Assembly: GCA_030849805.1 (NCBI GenBank)
Contig: JASANZ010002100.1
Span: forward strand, 1-45,298
Reading direction: 5' to 3'
DNA length: 45,298 bases
Source: Sergeia podlipaevii
Taxonomy: Eukaryota; Euglenozoa; Kinetoplastea; Trypanosomatida; Trypanosomatidae
Position 1 is the first letter of the stretch, and every line of letters starts with the position of its first letter. Under the pieces are notes generated by a model. It saw nothing but the letters and a program-made list of their open reading frames with translations. It was not told the DNA's origin and did no database searches. Of the stretch, positions 10,560-19,095 are shown piece by piece. A program made the translations under genes and the position numbers.

Positions 10560-11497
10560 AATTCGCGTCGTGGAGGTATATGGAGCCTTTTTTTTTTAAT
10601 ATTGACAAAGGAGCTCTTACATTTTGAGTCGAGAACGTTCTAGATCCTATTCTTCAAAAAAAAAAATTAGAATAGCGAACGCCACTCCTTATTTACTATT
10701 TTTTTATCTGTGATGTTTTTAGTTTTAACAGCTAAAAAAAAAAAGTAGAAATTGCTAGCTGGATATACGTAAATTTTTTTATTTTTTTGGTTTAACAGCA
10801 GTGTACATGTACATAAGTATGAGTAAATGTGTGATAACATTACCTCTTTTTGTGTACGACTATGTGTACAAGTCACTTGACTTGTCCTGTGTTTTTATTC
10901 GTGTATGTGCGTGTGTATGTGTGTGTTTTTTTTTCTTCAATTGAAAGAACAACGAAAAGGCAAAGAGCGTATGATGTAATTTTTTATTTCATTTTTTTTT
11001 TATGAAGAACGAAGACGCCCATACATGTCACTGAGCGTATTTTTGAAAGAAGAGGAAAAACGAAAGGTATACATAGAGGATGTAAACATGTTAAATAGGT
11101 AAGTAAAAAAAAATGGCGTTTCTTTTCTTTCTTTTTTTTCTTCCTTATATGCTGCTGTCTTGTCCTTTAACTCTCATGGCGTGTCGTTATTATTGCTTAA
11201 GTTATGAGATGGTACTTATCAAACAATAGCATGGTTGATCAAACTCAATAAAAAAACATATATATATATTTATATTTCGTTGTTGGTGGCATGTAGAAAA
11301 GGGGGAAATGCACCCGGTATTCTCTTGTATGTACATTCTGTTTGTGTGTACTTGTTAGTTAGTTCGTTTGATTGTTATTGTAGTTTCTTTTTCTTTTTTT
11401 TTCCTGCTTTCCACTCTAACGGTGCACTGCAGTGTTTAAAGGTTAAGTCCTAGCCAAATAAAAACACCGTGCATCAATTGGATCACTCGTTTATTTA

Positions 11498-11586
11498 TGT
11501 ATTCTTTTTTTTGGTATTTTTTTTTGTTGTTGTTTTTGTTTTTTTTTTTGCTTCATTTATTTTTTCTTCTTTGTGTTAACTATAAG
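11498..11586 (+). promoter_or_regulatory. Polypyrimidine tract and spliced-leader acceptor for the 460-aa gene
   Basis: A long T-rich tract (about 11500-11578) ends at the first AG, 11585-11586. The mature leader would be 11587-11702 (116 nt), with no ATG and with the CATA microsatellite inside it. Confidence 0.65.
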
Positions 11587-11614
11587 TGGCCCCAATCAGG
11601 CGTCATATACAAAA

Positions 11615-11674
11615 ACACACACATACATACATACATACATACATACATACAAGCATACAAACATACATACATAT
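11615..11674 (+). repeat. (ACAT)n microsatellite in a predicted 5' leader
   Basis: CA repeats are followed by at least seven uninterrupted ACAT units and then degenerate CATA units. It lies between the predicted acceptor at 11586 and the start codon at 11703, so it should be part of the mRNA leader. Confidence 0.8.
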
Positions 11675-11702
11675 ATTTATAGGGAGAGAGGGCGTGTGTT
11701 CA

Positions 11703-13085
11703 ATGGCTTCAGAAGCCACTCTCTCACACCCAGGAAGTGCATCACAGCAGCCATGCAGGACCTTCACGTGCCACATATACTATGATCCTTACATGCAGTC
11801 CCATCTCAAGCGCGGGTGGGTAGAGCAAAGCCTATTGCTCGCCACACGGGTGCGCACGTGGACAAGCCGCTGCGTTCCAATGACACTGCGCTTCCCAATT
11901 GCCGAAGAAGCGGCCACGACACCAACGGAACCGGCATCGCCCCTTATGATATCTGTTGAAGAGTTCAAAAGAGAAGTCGTGCGGACGTTCTTGCTGCTGG
12001 AAGGTGATGTGGGCCAGGGAGGCGACGGTATCATCACGCGCGTCAGTAGCGCTGGCAAGAGAGGTGAAGGCACTAGTAGCGCGAGCTCAGCGATTCCTCT
12101 TGAGCCGCTAGAGGCAGCAGTGGAGATGTGGTCCTATCTCGTTCACCTCAAGTATGGTTCCCATTATATTGAGCCAGAAGGGCAAAAAGCGAATAGTACT
12201 TGCGGGTTAGGAGAAGAGGACTGGAAGCATGCAGGAAGCGCTTCTCAAACTGGTGAAGAGAAGGGTACCGATGGATCTAGCAGGACTGGGTCACGCCTTT
12301 ATTTTTCTGATGCAAAGCCAATACAGAAGCGCATCATCAAAGGCGCTGCCCAGTCTCATGAAGCGGGTACCAAGACAACTCCCATGTCTCTTCCTTTATC
12401 TGGTGCTGTGGTCGTGCTAAGCTTCACCACAGATGCAGAGCGGCGCGCGCAGGAGCAAGAAAGGAAAAATCAAATGCTGCAAGCTGAAGTAGATGCTCTC
12501 CTTACCCTCAAGTCGAACAGCAGCAGTAGCAGCAAGCAATCTGGAGGAGCGGCGGCAGTTCATCCTAACGACGGCGGCACTAGTCAAAACATCAGCACTA
12601 CAGCTTCACACGAAACTCAAACAGAAAGTAAGAAAGAGGAATGGGCTCCTGAGAGGATGGACAGTGAGGATGACAGCAACTTTGTGTGGTGGCTCTCCTC
12701 CAAGCAGGGCTTGCGGTGTCAGTGGCGAGATGAAATGCTACAGCGATCCCAAGAAAAGAAGAACAGGGAAGAGACTACAGAAGAGGGCAATGGCAACCTT
12801 GGTGTTGCCAAGGCACCACGCTCCTCGTTTATCAACACGACTGTGTGGGAGGCACACCTTGCCTCCCTTCAACTGCGTTCTCAGAAGGATAAAGAGAGTA
12901 GCTATAAACAATCCGCTGATGGCAGCAGCAGCTCAGGCAGTGATAGCGAGGGAAGCAGAAAGGTACCGCCCTTGACTTTGGAGGAAGCCTCCCAGCTGGA
13001 AGCGAGACAGGCAGAGCAACGGGCGAAGATATTAGCAGCCGTGGCTGCTCGCAGGGCTCAACAATCATCGCAAGGGAAATCGTGA
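11703..13085 (+). CDS. Conserved-type hypothetical protein, 460 aa
   Basis: I do not recognise this protein. From ATG 11703 it is 460 aa and soluble, with no clear signal peptide or membrane helix. The best-ordered part is N-terminal (about residues 20-70: aromatic and basic, with a Cys-His-Ile-Tyr-Tyr cluster and a GWVEQSLLLATRVRTW stretch). The middle and C-terminal parts are Ser/Glu/Gln-rich. Two short Trp-containing islands (WSYLVHLKYGSHYIEP and SNFVWWLSSKQGLRCQW) look structured. The last 35 residues are predicted helix, rich in Ala, Glu, Gln and Arg. The frame stays open upstream to a GTG at 11586, but that codon overlaps the acceptor AG and would read the CATA repeat as His/Tyr/Thr, so the ATG is preferred. 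The low-complexity style matches the neighbouring genes, which supports a real gene. Confidence 0.8.
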   Translation: MASEATLSHPGSASQQPCRTFTCHIYYDPYMQSHLKRGWVEQSLLLATRVRTWTSRCVPMTLRFPIAEEAATTPTEPASPLMISVEEFKREVVRTFLLLEGDVGQGGDGIITRVSSAGKRGEGTSSASSAIPLEPLEAAVEMWSYLVHLKYGSHYIEPEGQKANSTCGLGEEDWKHAGSASQTGEEKGTDGSSRTGSRLYFSDAKPIQKRIIKGAAQSHEAGTKTTPMSLPLSGAVVVLSFTTDAERRAQEQERKNQMLQAEVDALLTLKSNSSSSSKQSGGAAAVHPNDGGTSQNISTTASHETQTESKKEEWAPERMDSEDDSNFVWWLSSKQGLRCQWRDEMLQRSQEKKNREETTEEGNGNLGVAKAPRSSFINTTVWEAHLASLQLRSQKDKESSYKQSADGSSSSGSDSEGSRKVPPLTLEEASQLEARQAEQRAKILAAVAARRAQQSSQGKS

Positions 13086-13511
13086 GAAGGGGAGAGAGGA
13101 GAAAGGAAAAGATGAGGAAGTGTCTTCTTTTTTTTTCTTTGTTCTGATTTTAATTTACAGACCTTTATTGCTATAGTCATTATTGTTTTTTTCTTTTTAA
13201 AAAAAATAACTCAATATGAAAATCTCAAGCATATCATTTATTCTGTGTAGAAGCGGAATACCACATTGTTAGCGTGATGCTGCCCTAGGTTCACTTTAAA
13301 ATATATATATCCATGTCTCCTCACACCTCGTAAGTTTTTTTTTCTTTTGTTTCTTTTTCCGCTGTTAAAGTACTTCCCTTCTTGAAACATAAAAAGTGGG
13401 ATAAGATTACGAACAAGAAACCTGCACACGGAAATACCCACACAAAACAAAAGCAAGGTGGGGAGCTCTTTTATTTTTTGGTTCACTCAAGAAAGAAAAA
13501 ATATAAAGAGA
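13086..13511 (+). other. Intergenic region
   Basis: It holds the 3' UTR of the 460-aa gene, a poly-T tract and A-rich runs near 13200, and the ATG-free leader (13371-13511) of the next gene. No gene is seen. Confidence 0.7.
13335..13370 (+). promoter_or_regulatory. Spliced-leader acceptor for the IPI1-like gene
   Basis: A pyrimidine tract at about 13335-13362 is followed by AG at 13369-13370. The resulting leader of 141 nt contains no ATG. An AG at about 13396 after a second short pyrimidine run is an alternative. Confidence 0.6.
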
Positions 13512-16500
13512 ATGGTACGTGTGAAGGCAAAGAAGCAGAAGGGCGATGAAGCCTTCACTAAGCGAACTCAGAAAGTGGGTCGCAAAAAACTCGCGCCTGT
13601 GACTGCGACCCGAGCGGAGGTGCATGCCCGCACGCTACACCTTTCCACTTCAGCATCCATGATAGCGGCCACAAAGGCGGTCACGGAGCTCACCACGGCA
13701 GCTAGCGCCAAGGCACCAGAGAACGCTGGTGACCGCGAAGGAGGACGTAAAAGGCTGCCGGTAGTGGCCGCTCATAGTCTTGCTGAGCTCCTCGCTGCCA
13801 CGCATCACTACAAGACCGCACAGCGCACGTCAGCTTTTCACTCTATGGGCAGATTGCTCACAATGCAGGCGGAGAAGGATGCAGAGCGGCGCAAGGCCGG
13901 TAACGCGTTCGCTGGCTTCTTGGCTATCCCCGCACTCACAAAAGGCGTAGCGGCAGCGGATGACAAGAAAAGGAAAGAAGGAGAGGCGGTACCAGCAGCT
14001 GGGGCCATGACCGGTGTCTCAGCTCTTGACAAGCTGAAAATCTTCACCGCGGCGCTGGAGGCTTTGACCGACACTGAAGACGAGGTGCGTATTGGCGCGC
14101 TGCACTGTTTGAAGCTTCTCTTCCAGCAGCGGTGGTTGTCTGATCGTGATGAGGAGGAGGACCTGGCCGGCGCGGGTGCTGCAGCAGTGGTCTCTATTGC
14201 AGACATGGAGTCGCGCTGGGCTCAACAGTTCCAGGCGTCGGCAAGTGCCACCTCCACCTCAGCAGTAGTGGTGCCAAGCGTGAACGCTCGTCGTGAAGAG
14301 AAGCGCGGGAGTGTGGCTCAGCACGACCGTATGAAGGCCGTCATGCAGGCTGTTCACATCACCCTCACGCACGCCATGAAGTCGGTGCGGGTTTCTGGAG
14401 TGGAGCTCACCTCGCTGATGTTGCGGCACGCCACGCCTGCGGCGATCCGACTTGCAACACGCGCTGTGTGCCGCCAGCAGTACTCACTCACCTCGGTGGA
14501 CACGTCTGCGCTAGGTGGCAGCAGTGGTGTGGTCTTTGGGGAGAGCGGAGGGGGACCTGTTAGCACCACTGCAACAGCGACAAACAACAACAGAACTTTC
14601 TCCATGGCGCGAGGGCTCAGGAATGCCGGTGAGACTGGCGCAAGTGCGTTCACCGTCTGTTCTGACACACGCCAGTCACATGTTGAAGAGGAAGAGAGTT
14701 GGATGCTCTCCATGGCGCGACGAGTGTCCGCACTTGTGCTGCGCAGCAAGCAGGCCAATGTGCTGCCCGACCTTCTGGCCGCTTTTCTGATGGTACCAGC
14801 AGGGGAACCAGACGCGGAGGAAGGCGACGGCGGTGCTGCTGCTTCTTTTCAAGGTAGTGCTCAAGGGACAGGTGGCTCCTCCTCATCAACTCCAGCAGCA
14901 TCGTTCACCAGTGGTGGTGTGCAGCGAGCGTCGCGCTCCTGGCAGCACCCAGAACTTGTGCAAAAATACATGGAGGACGTGCTGCCGCAGTGGGCCAACG
15001 CCTGGAAGGAGTGCATGGAGCTGCAGCTGGGCTTGCTGAGGCAGGAGGAGAAGCTCGCGGTGGCAGTCTCTCTTGCGCGTGCCTTCGCGGTGGTTTTGCA
15101 GTTTTTAAAAGAGCGGCAGCAGCGCGCCATGCCGCGAGGACCTCATTGCCATAATCAGCCGCGACACCCAAGCAGCAGTACCAATGCTATTTTTCTTACC
15201 CGCACTCGACAGCAGTACATGAAGGAACTCTTTATCTATCGTGTGCCTGTGACAATGGGCGAGGTGCTGCGTATTCACGTAAGTGGCAGCCACGGCAACA
15301 GCAGCAGCCACAACAATAGCAACGGAGAGAACCGAATGGAGCTTGCACTTGCACTCGCACGCGTGTCGACCCCAATTGCAGGCACCGATGAAGGTTGGAA
15401 GGTGCTTCATCAGTACTTTAGCACCGTATTTCCCAAGGAAAGTAGTATTGAGGGGAAGCAGCACTTCCAGTTTCCCAACCCGCGCGCTCTCCTCAAGTCC
15501 GTGGAGGCTTTCCTCACTGTCCTTCACATGTTTCCCTGTAGCATTGCCGCCGTCAGTGAGTTCGATACGACTGCCGCTGCCGCCGCCTCATCTTTTTCCT
15601 CGTCCCTTGTTGCTTCGATCAACGCTGGTGGCAGCTCCTCTGAAGGAGAGAGGGCATTTCCTAGCACGCCAAGTAACACCAGCACACAGCAGCATCCCGC
15701 ACGTGTCTTTGAGAAAATGATCCCATTTGCTCCGGCACTGATGCAGGCGGTGATCAAGTTTGTGAGCGCCTCCGCAGCCAGAGGCAACGAGAACAATAGC
15801 AACATCAACAAGCGGCGGAGGAGGACAGCCACGGCGGCAGACACGGAGGATGCGCTGCTCGCCAGTGTTCTGCTCACCACGTGTGGTATTGTATCTCGGC
15901 TGGCTCTCTTTCCTCTCAGCGATGCCCAGCCGCCGCTACTGCGCAACTCCCTTGCCTCTGTGTTTACCGCAGTTCCTAGGCTTCTCTTTGCCCTGAGGCT
16001 CATGTACGAGGAGCAGAAGCCAGCTGTAGAGAGCAGCAGCGAGGACACAGAGAGCTCTGCGGAAGAGGACAAGCAAGAGGAAGAGGAAGAAGAGGAAGAG
16101 GAAGAGCAGCAGCAACAAAAACAGCAAGCGAAAAATAAAGGGAAGGACACTTCTGTGTCCGCAGTGGTTCATGCCACGGCTGCCCCGATGATGACTGTGA
16201 CGACGGCCGGGATCTTTCTCTCTCATCCTGCGCTTGTAGACATGGTCGTGTACCACTTCCTACGTGTGCTCTGGTTTCTGGTGAGCAGTGGCCACCCACT
16301 CTTCGCTGCTTCTCTCGCGACATTTGAAACATCTGAGACTTCTCTGGCCCAGACATCTTCTGGGGATGGCGCTACTACCACCTCTTCCTCTTCTGTTTCT
16401 TCACTCCGCAACAAATTGAAAGCCTCTGTGCTGGCATTGTTTGGTGTGGCGCTGCCCTCTTCCCCTAAAGTGTTGGAAGGTGTTCTGGTCCGCTGCTCAC

Positions 16501-16733
16501 CGCACACAGTGGAGCTGGCGCGTCACCTGCTTCTCTACCTCGGCGTGCGAGATGCAGTCAAAATGGTAGTCCTGCGGTCTCCTCTAGCAGTTGGACTCGT
16601 AAGTGGCGCTTCTGTGGCAGCAGCTACTAGTATGGAAGAAAATACAGCAGAGGTGGAGAAGCTGAGGAGGCGACTGGATGCCATTCTTCTGGTGCTCCCA
16701 TGCTCTGCATCTCAAGCAATCACTGCGCAGTAA
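13512..16733 (+). CDS. IPI1/TEX10-like pre-rRNA processing protein (Rix1 complex)
   Basis: This 1073-aa protein begins with a basic segment, KVGRKKLAPVTAT at residues 21-33, closely resembling the conserved N-terminus of yeast Ipi1 and human TEX10. The family's first helical repeat follows (about 88-118: LAELLAATHHYKTAQRTSAF), where family members have a leucine-rich helix ending in a His-Tyr pair. The rest is predicted alpha-solenoid (an early HEAT-like stretch at about 180-215) broken by Ser/Gly/Asn/Thr-rich insertions and an acidic-then-Gln run at about 850-875. Ipi1/TEX10 with Ipi2/PELP1 and Ipi3/WDR18 forms the Rix1 complex, which acts on late nuclear pre-60S particles and ITS2 processing. 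Yeast Ipi1 is about 330 aa and TEX10 about 930 aa. The start is the first ATG after the acceptor at 13370; a GTG 54 nt upstream is in frame but not needed. The assignment rests mainly on the N-terminal 120 residues. Confidence 0.75.
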   Translation: MVRVKAKKQKGDEAFTKRTQKVGRKKLAPVTATRAEVHARTLHLSTSASMIAATKAVTELTTAASAKAPENAGDREGGRKRLPVVAAHSLAELLAATHHYKTAQRTSAFHSMGRLLTMQAEKDAERRKAGNAFAGFLAIPALTKGVAAADDKKRKEGEAVPAAGAMTGVSALDKLKIFTAALEALTDTEDEVRIGALHCLKLLFQQRWLSDRDEEEDLAGAGAAAVVSIADMESRWAQQFQASASATSTSAVVVPSVNARREEKRGSVAQHDRMKAVMQAVHITLTHAMKSVRVSGVELTSLMLRHATPAAIRLATRAVCRQQYSLTSVDTSALGGSSGVVFGESGGGPVSTTATATNNNRTFSMARGLRNAGETGASAFTVCSDTRQSHVEEEESWMLSMARRVSALVLRSKQANVLPDLLAAFLMVPAGEPDAEEGDGGAAASFQGSAQGTGGSSSSTPAASFTSGGVQRASRSWQHPELVQKYMEDVLPQWANAWKECMELQLGLLRQEEKLAVAVSLARAFAVVLQFLKERQQRAMPRGPHCHNQPRHPSSSTNAIFLTRTRQQYMKELFIYRVPVTMGEVLRIHVSGSHGNSSSHNNSNGENRMELALALARVSTPIAGTDEGWKVLHQYFSTVFPKESSIEGKQHFQFPNPRALLKSVEAFLTVLHMFPCSIAAVSEFDTTAAAAASSFSSSLVASINAGGSSSEGERAFPSTPSNTSTQQHPARVFEKMIPFAPALMQAVIKFVSASAARGNENNSNINKRRRRTATAADTEDALLASVLLTTCGIVSRLALFPLSDAQPPLLRNSLASVFTAVPRLLFALRLMYEEQKPAVESSSEDTESSAEEDKQEEEEEEEEEEQQQQKQQAKNKGKDTSVSAVVHATAAPMMTVTTAGIFLSHPALVDMVVYHFLRVLWFLVSSGHPLFAASLATFETSETSLAQTSSGDGATTTSSSSVSSLRNKLKASVLALFGVALPSSPKVLEGVLVRCSPHTVELARHLLLYLGVRDAVKMVVLRSPLAVGLVSGASVAAATSMEENTAEVEKLRRRLDAILLVLPCSASQAITAQ

Positions 16734-17195
16734 CTATACGTTCGTGTGTGTGTGTATGAGAGAGACTCTTTTGGTATGTGAACTGTTGAAAAAAAAAATG
16801 GATTGGTTGTTGAGTCGGATTGCCACTACTTCTGCGCAGGCAACTGTCTTGTCGCTGTTTTTTTTTTGGTGTTTCTCTTTTCTTTTTCTAAGCGAGTAAG
16901 TACATTTTTCTTTTTTTCCTTTAAGTCATTCAGAAATGAGTCGTATTAATCTGTTAAAAGAAAAACTGACTGTACATCTGCGAGCAACGAAAAGAAAGAA
17001 AGAGAAAGGCAAGTGAAACGTGTTGCTTTTTCTTTTCTTTCTTCCCTTCTTTTTTTATTGCCTGTATTTTCCTTTAATGTGCAAACGTTGTGGGTGAACG
17101 GCATGAAGAAGTTGGTGTGTGTGTGTGTGTGTGAAATAGCTGATAAGGGTTGGCTCCTCCTCTATTGTTGTTGTTGTTGTGTGTATACGCAGACA

Positions 17196-17222
17196 TATTT
17201 TTATTATTATTATTATTATTCA
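17196..17222. repeat. (ATT)n microsatellite
   Basis: About seven ATT units lie just upstream of the polypyrimidine tract of the CX9C gene. Confidence 0.8.
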
Positions 17223-17281
17223 TTTTTTGTCTTCTCTTCTTGATGTTTTTTTTTATTTTTTTTCTTTCTTCTTTTACATAG
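17223..17281 (+). promoter_or_regulatory. Textbook spliced-leader acceptor for the CX9C gene
   Basis: A T/C tract of about 50 nt ends in TTTTACATAG, with AG at 17280-17281. An ATG at 17242 lies inside the tract and so is excluded from the mature mRNA. The leader is 144 nt and has no ATG. Confidence 0.75.
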
Positions 17282-17335
17282 CCAGATATACTATAGTTTA
17301 TCTATTTACTTCATTTAGCACGTTAAACACTGCTT

Positions 17336-17364
17336 TATCATTATTATTATTATTATTATTATTA
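17336..17364. repeat. (ATT)n microsatellite in a predicted 5' leader
   Basis: About nine ATT units lie within the predicted leader of the CX9C gene. Confidence 0.8.
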
Positions 17365-17425
17365 CATTACATATCTATTCAAGGAGGCGATTGCGAATAA
17401 AGTGCTGAAGCCAAAAAAAAGGAAA

Positions 17426-18028
17426 ATGGATCGCGATGAAGCCTACTCCAAGTCGCGCGAGCAGGCACGAGAGTACCTTGGCAAGGATGCGATGGCTGAG
17501 TTCAAGAAGACACTTGCACCGAACAACACGCGTGCCCGCCACGGTCTTCTCCCTCCCGAGTTCCAAACCGTTGATGTAGAGCACGAGGAGCGTATCAACA
17601 AGTTTATTTCTGAAAACCGCACGTGGCGCCAGCATGTACCCATCCTACGCAACTACGAGTACTGGCAGCTCCGCGCTGACTACTACCCTTACATCCGTCG
17701 TAGCGACGAGAAGGACAACTTCTTCATTCGTGGTGTGTCGGTGCACCCCAGACTTTCCGATTACCCCATGTGTAAGACCCCCATTCGAGACTACTTTGTG
17801 TGCCGCGATAAGAATCCAATTATGCAGATATTTAATGCATGCGCACCGCTGAAGGAGCAGTTTTGCTCTTGCATCAACGAGGTCTTTGTGAAGAACCACG
17901 AGCGCGGTGATAAAAAGTTTAACGCGGAGCGCGAGACCTTCTTCTTAGAGCAGCGCGAGAAGCGCTTTGCTAAGATGGTATCGCAGGTGGAGGAGTCCGT
18001 GGAGATGAAAACCAAGTTGCAGGACTAA
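17426..18028 (+). CDS. Cmc1/Cmc2-like twin CX9C mitochondrial protein
   Basis: This 200-aa protein has a C-terminal twin CX9C motif: C116-x9-C126 and C139-x9-C149, with an extra C147. It is preceded by VHPRLSDYP, which resembles the His-Pro-Leu lead-in of the Cmc1/Cmc2 family. Such proteins fold as a disulfide-locked helical hairpin in the mitochondrial intermembrane space and typically assist cytochrome c oxidase assembly. Family members are usually 70-110 aa; here about 105 charged, helix-rich residues precede the domain and about 50 follow it, so it could instead be a lineage-specific respiratory-complex or ribosomal subunit of the same fold. There is no N-terminal presequence, as expected for proteins trapped by oxidative folding. 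The oxidase for that step, Erv1, is encoded at 44242-45114 in this window. The frame is open eight codons upstream only through a GTG. Confidence 0.8.
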   Translation: MDRDEAYSKSREQAREYLGKDAMAEFKKTLAPNNTRARHGLLPPEFQTVDVEHEERINKFISENRTWRQHVPILRNYEYWQLRADYYPYIRRSDEKDNFFIRGVSVHPRLSDYPMCKTPIRDYFVCRDKNPIMQIFNACAPLKEQFCSCINEVFVKNHERGDKKFNAERETFFLEQREKRFAKMVSQVEESVEMKTKLQD

Positions 18029-18550
18029 GCAATTATATATATATATATGCTTGCTTGTAGGTATAGAAGCAATGTGGGGAATACTGGTAGTTGTAGCTTT
18101 TTGTTGTTGTTGTTGGTTTTTTTTTCTGCTCTCTATTTTTTTAGTCACTTTTTAAAAAAAAAATTGTTGTTGTTGGTTTGCGTTTTAACGAATGGAAGAA
18201 TGGTGGAAAGAATCGGCGCTGCTTCAGTTTTTGATCGGATCATCGTTGCTCGTTTCTGCGTGCGTGTGTGCTGTGTGCAACCTACGTAACAGGTCGACTA
18301 TTGTCATTGTTTTTTGTGAAGGCAAAAAATAATATTAAGGGGGGCAGAAGTTATAGTCAAGCTCTTCAAACATGAAATGCGGGAAAAAGAAACAAGGAAA
18401 CGAGTATATATGGTGCGCAGATTGTGTTTATTATATATGGGCACGTACGCTACTCGTGATACTGCTGATTGTATATTGTTGTTGCCATTATTATTATTTG
18501 CTGTTTCTTTTTTTTTCTTTTTTGGTATCGTTGAGGCTTTTTGGAGAGGC

Positions 18551-18562
18551 GGGGGGGGGGGG
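18551..18562 (+). repeat. Poly-G run of 12
   Basis: Twelve consecutive G bases (after GGC, before CGG) sit inside otherwise T-rich intergenic DNA. Confidence 0.85.
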
Positions 18563-18900
18563 CGGAGCCAGTGGAAGGACATGATCTCACAGAATTCAAA
18601 CAACAACAAAAAATAGGCACCTTACATACAGCACATACATTTTATATCATCTCATCAGTATAGCACGCTTGCACTTCTTCTTCTTCTTCTTTTTTTTGGT
18701 ATCGTTGTGACGTGCAACTGATGTAGAGGATATTGGTGTGCGTCTGTGGGGTGTTGTGGGTGACCCGGCAAAAAAGGAATAAACTCACAATGGTCGTGAC
18801 TGCTGTAGCACTGCTGGTATGCACACAACTGTGGCTGCTGCTATTGTATTATTATTATTTTTTTTTGCTTTGTGGTTGCTATATAAATGTGCTTGAGCGC

Positions 18901-18961
18901 CTCTGTCTTTTTTTTTTTTTTGCGTCCTATTTTGTCTCTATCCATTTTTTTTTTCTTTTAG
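18901..18961 (+). promoter_or_regulatory. Spliced-leader acceptor for the alanyl-tRNA editing gene
   Basis: Two poly-T blocks (18908-18921 and 18945-18959) end in CTTTTAG, with AG at 18960-18961. The last upstream ATG (18888) lies before the tract. The leader of 134 nt contains no ATG. Confidence 0.7.
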
Positions 18962-19095
18962 TTATACACACAATTTCCAGTAGAACAAAGAAAAACTATC
19001 GAAAGGACAAGAAAGTGTTGAACGAAAGATTGAAGTTGTGCACACATTTCTTTTTTTATTATTTTATTTTTTACTTATTTGATTTATCATCCAGT

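Larger units (their letters stand above)
10560..11702 (+). other. Intergenic region: ABCA 3' UTR and leader of the next gene
   Basis: No gene is seen here. About 24 ATG triplets are scattered through 10560-11500, and short open frames are T-tract noise. Poly-T tracts and TA/TG runs are frequent. The last part (11587-11702) is the probable ATG-free leader of the downstream gene. Confidence 0.7.
16734..17425 (+). other. Intergenic region
   Basis: No gene is seen. It contains a TG run near 16745, poly-T tracts, TTG repeats (about 17166-17180) and two ATT microsatellites. The ATG-free leader of the next gene is 17282-17425. Confidence 0.7.
18029..19095 (+). other. Intergenic region
   Basis: About 1.07 kb with no supported gene. 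It holds a TA run just after the stop, TTG repeats, poly-A and poly-T tracts, an isolated 12-G run and a TTC repeat near 18680-18695. The hydrophobic open frame from about 18733 to 19095, continuous with the next gene, reads a T-rich tract that includes the splice acceptor, so it is treated as non-coding. Confidence 0.65.

Noticed and set aside
13458..13511. Upstream non-ATG extensions of several genes (also at 11586, 17402, 21353, 25083, 43169 and 44209)
   Set aside because: They begin at GTG or TTG; eukaryotic scanning to the first ATG explains all of them without the extension.
18733..19095. N-terminal extension of the alanyl-tRNA editing protein with a hydrophobic leader
   Set aside because: It reads the T-rich acceptor region. 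The family N-terminus begins at the ATG at 19096 and the leader after AG 18961 has no ATG.
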